Positions 1 through 5,507 are shown, counted from the stretch's first letter. The stretch is 7,028 bases of DNA from JAICLL01 sp035252155 (GCA_035252155.1 DATFDL010000185.1:1-7028), one strand, 5' to 3'. Notes: generated by a model not told the origin, from the sequence alone. Program-made: numbers and translations.

Positions 1-408
1 GAAGAAGGCTTCGCGTCGTCGCTCGCGCCGATCCTGGGCGAGCAACGGCCCGGCCGCCGTCAGCTCGTCTCGCCGGCGATTCTTCCGGCGATACACCCAG
101 TCGTGTCGCAGGCGGGCCCGGTGCCGCTTGACCTCCGTCGCCAGCAGATCGACCAGTCGATCGATCACCGCACGAGGCTGAGCTTCGCTGGCGCTGACCA
201 CCAGCGTATGCGATGGCAACTGAAGCACCGCGCGGCCCTCGAACGACCCGCGCGACCGGTGCCGGTAAACGGAAGCGCTGAGATCGCGCAGTCCCTCCGG
301 AAAGGTGGCGAATAAACGCTCGAGCCGAGGCGCCTTTTTGCTCCAGTACGCCTCGGTGTCACGTTTGATCACATCGTCGCAGTCGTGAAACGTCCAGCGC
401 AGTTGCAT
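1..408 (-). CDS. HPF/RaiA-type (S30AE) ribosome-associated protein, C-terminus cut by window edge
   Basis: An open frame runs from an ATG at 408 to the left edge without a stop, giving 136 residues that begin MQLRWTFHDC. Residues 1 to about 102 have the pattern of the S30AE ribosome hibernation/sigma-54 modulation family: a short first strand, an amphipathic helix with YWSKKAPRLERLF (21-33), strands around DLSASVYRH and GRAVLQLPSHTLVVSASE (42-75), then a second helix AVIDRLVDLLATEVKRHRARLR (80-101). Known members bind the 30S decoding region and inactivate ribosomes or hold them as dimers in stress and stationary phase. From about residue 103 the chain becomes very basic (RRKNRRRDE, RRERRRE) and continues beyond the window, so this is at least a longer-than-minimal HPF and may carry a second domain. 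The start is supported by GGAGG ten bases upstream. It is divergent from the hsp20 pair. The family call is by pattern recognition only. Confidence 0.72.
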   Translation of the reverse strand, partial: MQLRWTFHDCDDVIKRDTEAYWSKKAPRLERLFATFPEGLRDLSASVYRHRSRGSFEGRAVLQLPSHTLVVSASEAQPRAVIDRLVDLLATEVKRHRARLRHDWVYRRKNRRRDELTAAGPLLAQDRRERRREAFF

Positions 409-418
409 CGGTTACGGT

Positions 419-423
419 CCTCC
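419..423 (-). promoter_or_regulatory. Shine-Dalgarno for the HPF/RaiA-type gene
   Basis: The minus strand reads GGGAGGA here, with GGAGG ending ten bases before the ATG at 408. It fixes the start of the partial S30AE gene, which otherwise has no internal anchor. Confidence 0.6.
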
Positions 424-752
424 CGTGAGAGCAACGGCGAGAACGGCCGGTTCGACCTGCGCCGCGGAATTGCGGCTGCGAGGGGCCGGCGAGAAATGGA
501 TCGCGGCCCACCGGCAGACGAGGTGCCGGCCGCGTCGCCGTCGGCAGTGCAGATCACGCGTTTGCAAGTCCCGCGCCGATCGGGGAGACCGCAATGCGAC
601 GCCGTTCCCGTAACGATTGCAAACTGCATCGCGGTGGAAAGTTGCGGCGCTGGCCGTCGCGCGTCGAACGTCGAGTGGGCGTGATAGCGGCCGATTCTCG
701 GCTGCAAAAATGGCAGCCCGGCGCGCGACCGATTTTCGGCGAATCGTTCATT

Positions 753-781
753 CCTAAGTGGTTTCAGCGCTACTGCTTAGG
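753..781. repeat. Inverted repeat next to the putative hsp20 promoter
   Basis: CCTAAG at 753-758 and CTTAGG at 776-781 are perfect reverse complements. Position 761 can also pair with 773 further in. The dyad covers the presumed -35 and spacer and ends three bases before TATAAA at 784. Its placement suits an operator for a repressor or activator of the hsp20 genes. The arms are only 6 bp, so chance is a real alternative. Confidence 0.35.
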
Positions 782-790
782 GCTATAAAT
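761..790 (+). promoter_or_regulatory. Candidate promoter of the hsp20 operon
   Basis: TATAAA at 784-789 is a good -10 match in an otherwise GC-rich region. The hexamer 17 bp upstream, GTTTCA at 761-766, matches the -35 consensus poorly (three of six), so the promoter may depend on an activator or on an alternative sigma factor. Transcription from about 796 would give a leader of roughly 110 nt. The sequence does not match the enterobacterial sigma-32 consensus. Confidence 0.35.
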
Positions 791-818
791 AAACGCCGGC
801 ATCGAGTTTGCGGGGCGG

Positions 819-859
819 CTTGGCTGGACGTTGCTTACGAGCCAAGTGCCCGCAAGCAA
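819..859 (+). promoter_or_regulatory. Possible pseudoknot or alternating hairpins in the hsp20 leader
   Basis: CTTGGCT (819-825) pairs perfectly with AGCCAAG (840-846), enclosing a 14-nt loop. Inside that loop TTGCTT (831-836) pairs perfectly with AAGCAA (854-859), which lies downstream of the first stem. The order is that of an H-type pseudoknot with loops of 5, 3 and 7 nt; alternatively the stems exclude each other. The element lies 36 nt before the GGAGG of the first hsp20. Leader RNA structure is a common control of hsp20 genes (ROSE-type thermometers), but here the structure does not include the Shine-Dalgarno, so a thermometer role is inference. Confidence 0.3.
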
Positions 860-894
860 GGCCACATTTCTGGCGACATCTTTCCATCTACCGC

Positions 895-899
895 GGAGG
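895..899 (+). promoter_or_regulatory. Shine-Dalgarno of the first hsp20 gene
   Basis: GGAGG with seven bases to the ATG at 907. This decides the start, since the same frame stays open further upstream (to an ATG at 808) over residues that do not look like Hsp20. Confidence 0.7.
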
Positions 900-906
900 T
901 CGAATC

Positions 907-1353
907 ATGTCCTGGTTGCAATCCAATGGGGCGCATCCGGTCGGGCAATTGCGCGACGAGGTCGATCGCTTATTTACCGACTTCTTCGGAGGCAGCGCAC
1001 TCGGTTCCGGACGCGCGGCGCTGACAGCCGGTTTTCCGGCACTGAACGCTTGGGAGCGGGGCGACGAATTGTACGTCGAGGCCGAGATGCCCGGTCTAAG
1101 GGGCGACGACGTCGAGATCTCGGTCGTGGGCGGCGAACTGATAATCAACGGCAAACGGATGGACCTGGAAGAGCAGGAAGCGGTTTATCATCGCCGCGAG
1201 CGAGGCGTCGGCGAATTTCACCGCGCGCTGCGGCTGCCCGTTGAAGTCGATGTCAACAAGATTCAGGCAAAGTTGACCGACGGCGTGTTGCTGATCACGC
1301 TTCCGAAGGCCGAGGCTGCCAAGCCGCGCAAGATTCAAGTGAAAACTTCATGA
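907..1353 (+). CDS. Small heat-shock protein, Hsp20/alpha-crystallin family (first of tandem pair)
   Basis: This 148-residue protein is an ATP-independent cytosolic chaperone that binds unfolding proteins and forms oligomers. Residues 1-43 are a variable N-terminal arm (MSWLQSNGAHPVGQLRDEVD, then RLFTDFFGG). The alpha-crystallin domain runs from about 44 to 136, with ALNAWERGDELYVEAEMPG (45-63), VEISVVGGELIINGKR (69-84) and the family signature A-x-x-x-D-G-V-L at 121-128 (AKLTDGVL). The C-terminal tail carries the I-x-V motif (IQV, 143-145), which docks onto neighbouring subunits. Length is normal for bacterial Hsp20. It is followed 50 bp later by a second hsp20, so the two are probably co-transcribed from the promoter near 784 and may form mixed oligomers. 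Its last bases overlap an in-frame ATG of the second gene's reading frame (ATGA at 1350-1353). Confidence 0.95.
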   Translation: MSWLQSNGAHPVGQLRDEVDRLFTDFFGGSALGSGRAALTAGFPALNAWERGDELYVEAEMPGLRGDDVEISVVGGELIINGKRMDLEEQEAVYHRRERGVGEFHRALRLPVEVDVNKIQAKLTDGVLLITLPKAEAAKPRKIQVKTS

Positions 1354-1360
1354 AACCAGC

Positions 1361-1388
1361 GAAGCCAAAACCACCGAAGCCAAAACCA
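1361..1388 (+). repeat. 15-bp tandem repeat in the hsp20-hsp20 spacer
   Basis: GAAGCCAAAACCA occurs at 1361-1373 and again at 1376-1388, a period of 15 bp. In the frame of the second hsp20 it reads as KPKPPKPKP. The period is a multiple of three, so the frame is kept. It may be only a spacer repeat, or it may encode an N-terminal Lys-Pro extension if translation starts at the overlapping ATG at 1350. Confidence 0.55.
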
Positions 1389-1390
1389 GA

Positions 1391-1396
1391 AGGAGG
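1391..1396 (+). promoter_or_regulatory. Shine-Dalgarno of the second hsp20 gene
   Basis: AGGAGG with seven bases to the ATG at 1404. Its quality is why 1404 is preferred to the in-frame ATG at 1350, which has no comparable site. Confidence 0.7.
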
Positions 1397-1403
1397 ACGA
1401 GCG

Positions 1404-1814
1404 ATGTCGAGCCGAACCATGACTGCGGAAACGCAGAAGCAAGTCGAGCAGCCGCGCTCCGCAAGCGAGCGCACCCGTAGCGGCCGGTTCTATCGGCCCA
1501 ACGTAGATATTCTCGAAAAACGCGATGAGCTGCTGGTGCGGGCGGACGTGCCCGGCGCCGCGGGCGACGAGATCGAGGTTCACTTCGAGGGTGGGGAGCT
1601 GTCGATCCGCGCTCCCGCGGCGCCGCGGCAAGAGGATGCGACGAACTTCTTGCTGAGCGAGTACGGCGTCGGCGATTTCTACCGCAATTTTAGCGTAAGC
1701 GAGGCGATCGACCCGGCCAAGATCAGCGCCGAATACAAAGACGGCGTACTGACGCTTCACTTGCCGAAGGCCGAAGCCGCCAAGCCGCGGAAAATCAAAG
1801 TTAAAACATCGTGA
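1404..1814 (+). CDS. Small heat-shock protein, Hsp20/alpha-crystallin family (second of tandem pair)
   Basis: This 136-residue cytosolic chaperone is of the same family as its neighbour. The N-terminal arm (1-29) is short and polar (MSSRTMTAETQKQVEQPRSA). The alpha-crystallin domain starts at about 30 (FYRPNVDILEKRDELLVRAD) and holds the signature AEYKDGVL at 109-116. The tail has the I-x-V motif IKV at 131-133. The last 17 residues match those of the first Hsp20 at 16 of 17 positions, although 10 of 17 codons differ. The tail is therefore kept by selection and is not a fresh duplication; the domains themselves have diverged. The start at 1404 follows an AGGAGG. Starting at 1350, coupled to the upstream stop by ATGA, would add 18 residues rich in Lys and Pro. 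Both forms could exist. Confidence 0.94.
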   Translation: MSSRTMTAETQKQVEQPRSASERTRSGRFYRPNVDILEKRDELLVRADVPGAAGDEIEVHFEGGELSIRAPAAPRQEDATNFLLSEYGVGDFYRNFSVSEAIDPAKISAEYKDGVLTLHLPKAEAAKPRKIKVKTS

Positions 1815-1903
1815 TCCCAACGGTGCTCACCGTGCGGATCCAGAAATCCGTCATGCGAACCCGGTCAGGTTGCACCGTGGGCCAGTGGGTCAATAATCTG
1901 GGT

Positions 1904-1932
1904 GACGCCGGCGTCAGCCTGGAAAGGCTGAC
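1904..1932. terminator. Hairpin between convergent genes, possible bidirectional terminator
   Basis: GTCAGCCT (1913-1920), loop GGAA, AGGCTGAC (1925-1932) form a perfect 8-bp stem that abuts the stop codon of the minus-strand sigma gene. A 12-bp palindrome, GACGCCGGCGTC (1904-1915), overlaps its left arm. The site lies between convergent gene ends, where terminators are expected. There is no T-run on either side, so a classical intrinsic terminator is not shown. Confidence 0.35.
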
Positions 1933-3606
1933 CTACAGCCCCGGAATGTCGATCTTCTCTTCCTGGGCCGCTTTGCGCAGCTTGCTGAGCGCCCGGGCCT
2001 CAATCTGCCGCACCCGCTCCTTGGTGACCCCCATCTCGGCACCGACCTCCTTGAGTGTCAACGGTTCCTGCCCGCGGTTCAGCCCAAAGCGGCTGATGAT
2101 GATCTTTTGCTCTCGGTCGTCGAGCCGCTCCAAGATCCTGCCGATCTGCTGCTCGCGCTGGTGCTGGGCATGCTCCAACTCGTATTGGTCGGTGCGCTCG
2201 TCTTCAGTGGCCGAAAACATCTCGTCGGTGCTCGTGCGGAAGCGGTCGCGCCGCCGCAGCTCGTCGGGAATGGTTCGGGCAAAGTTCTTCATGATCGCCC
2301 AACTGGCGTAGGTGCTGAACTTGTTGCCCCGCGCGTAGTCGAACTTTTCGACCGCGCGGATCAGCGACATATTGCCGTCGCTGACCAGCTCGAAAAAGTT
2401 ATCGGCCGGCCCCACGTGCCGCTTGGCGATCGAGACCACCAGCCGCAGGTTCGCCCGGATGATCTGGTTTTTCGTGGCCACGGCTTCCTCATAGAGCCGC
2501 TCAATCTGGTCCATCAAGCTGCTCTTAGGATGGGACAGATCGAGCTCTTGCCGCAGCTTGCTCGCGCGGTGCTTCAAGTAGTTCAGCTTGCGGAACAAAT
2601 AAGCCTCTTGTTCGCGCGTCAGCAAGCTCACCTCGTAGAGGCTGGCCAGGTAGGGCGGCAGACCGCTCGGCAGCCGGCTTTTTTTGCCAGCCGCGGCCGC
2701 TTCCGGCATGTCGCCCAGGATCTCTTTTTCGACGCCCGGTCGATCGAACACCTCGTTGGGGATGTAGTCGAGCGGCAACTCCATGATCCGCGCCGCCCGC
2801 ACCTCGTTGAGAATGCGATAGACGCTCGTCTTGGTGCGGTCGAATTCCTTGGCCAGCGCCTCGGCCGACACGCCGCGGCGGTATTTCTGCTCGATTTTGC
2901 GCTTCGTTTCGTCAGAGAGCGGCCCGGTGCTTTCGGGGAAGATCGCCAGATCGGGGTGCTCCGAGTCGAACGCCTTCAGCGTATAGCGGATCGTCTCGAC
3001 GCTCCGGCCCATCCGCTCGGCCAGCCGCTTGGTGACTTCGGCCGGGCAACCGCCCGCGCGGGCCATTCGCCGGGCACGTTCGATGATGTTCGACCGCTCG
3101 AAATCGCTCAGTTGGCTGAAGCGCGCGCCGCGATTCACCCGTTCCTCGTTACGCTTTACAAAACGATCGACCGAGCTCTGCAAGAAGCCCACTCGCTTGC
3201 GCCCGTCGAACATGAACCGCCGGCTCACTAAGCCTTGCTGCCGCCAGCGCGAGATCGTCTTGGTCGAAACGCGGAACTGCTTGCTCAGGTCTTCGACCGT
3301 CAACACCGGCTCGCCGGCCGCCTCGACCGGCAGATTGGCCGCGTCGGAAACGTCTTCGACGAACAGGCGCAAGTCGTGGCGGGCCGCATCGCCGCTCATC
3401 TTCACGTTCAGATGCGACTCAGGCCGGAAATCGGTGATCCGATAGCAGAGATACTCGTAGGTGTAGGTACGGCTCGGGTCGAGTTCGAACATCAAGCGTT
3501 CGGCACGATCGGCCTGATCGAGCTTTTTCTCGCGCGGAGCGTAGCGCACCTGCTGATCGCGCAGCTCGCGAAGCGTCGAATTGACGTAATCCTTGTGCAT
3601 CGCCAT
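1933..3606 (-). CDS. Sigma-70 family RNA polymerase sigma factor with N-terminal multi-HTH extension
   Basis: This 557-residue protein directs RNA polymerase to promoters. From the C-terminus: region 4 at about 486-547 (ILERLDDREQKIIISRFGLN, then the HTH TLKEVGAEMGVTKERVRQIE at 517-536); region 2 at about 372-446 (QIIRANLRLVVSIAKRH; GNKFSTYASWAIMKNFAR); region 1.2 at about 317-352 (LPPYLASLYEVSLLTREQEA). Only about 40 residues lie between regions 2 and 4, so region 3 is reduced. In the -10 helix, aligned by its FSTYA motif to E. coli RpoD, W434, Q437 and T440 are replaced by Ala437, Lys440 and Ala443. The first 310 residues are not typical of sigma factors. They hold a MerR/excisionase-like unit (101-150, LTVEDLSKQFRVSTKTISRW) and two homeodomain-like HTHs (about 168-213 and 230-268, LAKEFDRTKTSVYRILNE). 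The start is ATG 3606 or 3600; GGAAG and GAGG lie correctly for each. It may control stress genes. Confidence 0.93.
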   Translation of the reverse strand: MAMHKDYVNSTLRELRDQQVRYAPREKKLDQADRAERLMFELDPSRTYTYEYLCYRITDFRPESHLNVKMSGDAARHDLRLFVEDVSDAANLPVEAAGEPVLTVEDLSKQFRVSTKTISRWRQQGLVSRRFMFDGRKRVGFLQSSVDRFVKRNEERVNRGARFSQLSDFERSNIIERARRMARAGGCPAEVTKRLAERMGRSVETIRYTLKAFDSEHPDLAIFPESTGPLSDETKRKIEQKYRRGVSAEALAKEFDRTKTSVYRILNEVRAARIMELPLDYIPNEVFDRPGVEKEILGDMPEAAAAGKKSRLPSGLPPYLASLYEVSLLTREQEAYLFRKLNYLKHRASKLRQELDLSHPKSSLMDQIERLYEEAVATKNQIIRANLRLVVSIAKRHVGPADNFFELVSDGNMSLIRAVEKFDYARGNKFSTYASWAIMKNFARTIPDELRRRDRFRTSTDEMFSATEDERTDQYELEHAQHQREQQIGRILERLDDREQKIIISRFGLNRGQEPLTLKEVGAEMGVTKERVRQIEARALSKLRKAAQEEKIDIPGL

Positions 3607-4277
3607 CCTCTTCTTCCGACTAGGACCTAGCGGTGTTCCCTGCGACTCCTGCGCCCGCTAGATCGACGTCCAAAATGTCTTTCCGCCCCCCGAACACGCC
3701 CCGCTTGCGATTGCCCCTTGACTAAAACGGCAAATCTCCTGCCCGTGGCAGGGAATTCATTCCATCCTTACTACCGCGACTTTTGCGAAGTCTTTCAGAC
3801 TTTCGGCCCCTGGGCGAAAGTCAGTGGTGCGGCCTGTGGCGGATGTTACGGTCGTTGCGTTACTGGTTCTACGCAATAAAGTGTCAAATGGCCTACCAAA
3901 AGTTCGCAGTCGAGACGATTTTCTTGACTTTACGGTGGGGCGTCGGCCGGCTGCTTAGATGCCTAAGCCTATACAGGGTTTCGGTTTTTGTAAATCCTTG
4001 GGGTCTTGGCAGCCGCAGGCGAAATGACCCAAGAAAGGTAGATGAGGTCTCAGCAACCGCATCTCGCGCGGCCGACGACCAGACAACCCCTTGCTTGGGT
4101 GGTATGACCCTGCGCCAGCGGGATCGAGTTGCCTTGGGTGTGCGGAAATCGCAGTCGCGCCCAGTCGGCCACCGGCGGTATCGCAACGGCGACACTGGCG
4201 AACTCAAATAGATGGCGCGCCGGCCCGCTTTGGCAGTGAACCCACGAAAGGTTGGATTTCCCAGGCCATCCAAGATC
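3607..4277. other. Long intergenic region upstream of the sigma gene
   Basis: About 670 bp between the sigma gene and the 3' end of the P450 gene, both on the minus strand. The longest open frames (plus 3783-4211, start TTG; minus 3893-4273, start TTG) have Arg/Trp-rich translations without recognisable motifs, so no gene is called. Parts are visibly more AT-rich than the flanking genes, for example 3860-4010. The sigma promoter must lie here if the gene has its own. TTGACA occurs on the minus strand at 3882-3887, but no good -10 follows at 16-18 bp. A small hairpin, CCTGCC/GGCAGG (3738-3743 with 3747-3752), lies about 130 bp before the sigma start. The stretch 4020-4277 could hold a structured RNA or a decayed element; I recognise neither. 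Confidence 0.45.
3788..3822. repeat. Two mutually exclusive hairpins in the sigma upstream region
   Basis: AAGTCT (3788-3793) pairs with AGACTT (3797-3802) across a 3-nt loop. GACTTTCG (3798-3805) pairs perfectly with CGAAAGTC (3815-3822). The middle segment is shared, so only one stem can form at a time, as in attenuators and riboswitch expression platforms. If transcription of the sigma gene starts upstream of this point, it lies about 180-215 nt before the start codon. No transcription start is known from the sequence. Confidence 0.3.
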
Positions 4278-5507
4278 TCAGGAGAGTATTACGGGCAGTG
4301 ATTCGAGGCCGCGGGTGCCCAACGATCGCGACCATCGCACCTGTTCGCGAGGAATGCCAAGCTCCAAGTTGGGAAAACGGGTGAAGAGCTGCCGCAGGGC
4401 AATCTCGGCTTCCGCGACGGCCAGCTTCAGGCCCAGGCAGATGTGGGTGCCGGCCCCGAAGGCCACGTGGGGGTTCGGCTGTCGCAGGATGTCGAACCGT
4501 TCGGGATGCTCAAATTGCCGCGGATCGACATTGGCAGCCGCCAGGCAGGCGATCATGCGTTCCCCGCGTTTCAACGCCTGGCCTTGCCATTGCAGGTCGC
4601 GAACAGGCATCAGCAACTTGGTCATTTGCACGGGCGAGACGTGACGCAAGATTTCGTCGATGGCCGAACCGGCTAACGACCAATCGGCCAGCAGCATCTG
4701 TTTTTGCGGCGGATGTTCGAGCAGCGTATAGACGCCGGCCCCAATGAGATGAACCGTGGTGAGATGCCCTGCCAACAACAGCAGCAAGACCATCGTCACC
4801 ATTTCGTCTTCCGTGAGCCGGTCGCCTTGCTGCTCGGCGGCGATCAGCGCGGAGAACATGCCCGGCTGAGGCGTCACCTTAGCGATTTCGATTCGTTCGC
4901 GGATGTAAACCATCAGCCGCTTTGCGTAGCGCAGCAACTTGAAGACTCCGTACCACGAAAGGTTGCCGGCGAAGGCCTCGGCGTATTTCACGAAGAGGAG
5001 ACGATCGGCCTGCGGCAGCCCGAGCAGTTCGCAGATGACGGCCAGCGGAAAGGGCCGCGCCAGCCCCGCCACCAGATCGACCGGCTGCCCCGTGCGCTGC
5101 TGCTGGACCTCGAGACCGTCGATCATTTCGGCCGCGATCGCTTCAAACTGAGGGCGAAGCTGCTGAATGCTGCTGCGCAAGAACGCCTGCTCGACCAGGC
5201 CGCGCAGGCGGCGATGATCGGGTTCATCGCGGTTGATCATCGTTTCTGCCATCGCCCGCATCGAGTGCGGCAGCCACCAGGGAAGGTTCGATCCTTTCTT
5301 CAAGCCGGCGGTGCGCGGATCGCGGACGAAGGTCTGTCGGTCGCGCAGCAATTCGTTGACGGCTTCGTAGCTGGTGGCCGTCCAAATACTGCCGATGAGC
5401 GGGTACTTAATTTTTAATATCGGCCTCTCCGCCACGAGCCGGGCAAGCGTCGGGTATGGATTGCGCTTGTAGTCCTGCGAACGAAGGTCGAAAGCGCGGG
5501 TCTTCAC
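4278..5507 (-). CDS. Bacterial soluble cytochrome P450 with atypical I-helix
   Basis: This 409-residue heme-thiolate monooxygenase has no N-terminal membrane anchor, as is usual for bacterial P450s. Visible motifs in order: helix C region with DEPDHRRLR (94-102); I-helix LLLLLAGHLTTVHLIGAG (241-258); K-helix ExxR as EILR (285-288); the PERF-type segment HPERF (334-338); heme loop FGAGTHICLG (350-359), with Cys357 as the axial ligand. The I-helix normally reads AGHETT or AGxDTT, with an acid that helps deliver protons for O-O cleavage. Here the acid is Leu249 (codon CTC). Activity may be altered, for example peroxide use or a specialised reaction, or the substrate may supply the proton path. 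The start is GTG at 5507, overlapping the upstream stop by four bases, which suggests translational coupling. No ferredoxin or reductase is encoded nearby. Substrate unknown; overall resemblance is to the broad CYP107/CYP109-like bacterial group. Confidence 0.93.
   Translation of the reverse strand: MKTRAFDLRSQDYKRNPYPTLARLVAERPILKIKYPLIGSIWTATSYEAVNELLRDRQTFVRDPRTAGLKKGSNLPWWLPHSMRAMAETMINRDEPDHRRLRGLVEQAFLRSSIQQLRPQFEAIAAEMIDGLEVQQQRTGQPVDLVAGLARPFPLAVICELLGLPQADRLLFVKYAEAFAGNLSWYGVFKLLRYAKRLMVYIRERIEIAKVTPQPGMFSALIAAEQQGDRLTEDEMVTMVLLLLLAGHLTTVHLIGAGVYTLLEHPPQKQMLLADWSLAGSAIDEILRHVSPVQMTKLLMPVRDLQWQGQALKRGERMIACLAAANVDPRQFEHPERFDILRQPNPHVAFGAGTHICLGLKLAVAEAEIALRQLFTRFPNLELGIPREQVRWSRSLGTRGLESLPVILS
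5504..5507 (-). other. GTGA start/stop overlap coupling the Tat protein and the P450
   Basis: The minus strand reads GTGA: the GTG starts the P450 and the TGA ends the upstream gene. Only a weak GGTGGG lies upstream, so the P450 is probably translated by ribosomes finishing the first gene. This ties the expression levels of the two proteins together. Confidence 0.7.

Larger units (their letters stand above)
409..906. other. Divergent intergenic region between the HPF-type gene and the hsp20 pair
   Basis: About 500 bp with no convincing gene. Short open frames on both strands are arginine-rich and lack family character. The part nearest the hsp20 gene (about 720-800) is richer in A and T and holds the best promoter candidate. 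GTTTGCAA at 560-567 and TTGCAAAC at 617-624 form an exact inverted pair 49 bases apart, which could be a regulator site or a hairpin. No CIRCE inverted repeat (TTAGCACTC-N9-GAGTGCTAA) is visible, so HrcA control of the CIRCE type is not supported. Confidence 0.5.

Noticed and set aside
594..788. 64-residue plus-strand frame in the divergent region
   Set aside because: Arg-rich, no ribosome binding site and it runs over the putative hsp20 promoter.
808..906. Upstream extension of the first hsp20 to an ATG at 808
   Set aside because: The added residues do not resemble Hsp20, and GGAGG lies seven bases before the ATG at 907.
1335..1820. 161-residue minus-strand frame over the second hsp20
   Set aside because: It is the reverse of an Hsp20 gene with a clear signature, and the C-terminal repeat RFWFWLRWFWLRWF is the antisense of the Lys-Pro repeat DNA.
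2107..3231. 374-residue open frame on the plus strand
   Set aside because: It lies wholly antisense to the sigma gene, whose domains are clear, and its translation is a His/Arg/Leu-rich mirror without motifs.
3783..4211. 142-residue plus-strand frame upstream of the sigma gene
   Set aside because: TTG start, no Shine-Dalgarno and irregular composition; probably non-coding.
3893..4273. 126-residue minus-strand frame four bases after the P450 stop
   Set aside because: It starts with TTG, has no ribosome binding site and is Arg/Trp-rich with no motif. The position suits an operon member, so it is worth a homology check, but I do not call it.
4704..5417. 237-residue open frame on the plus strand
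   Set aside because: It is antisense to the P450 gene, which has intact catalytic motifs across the same bases.
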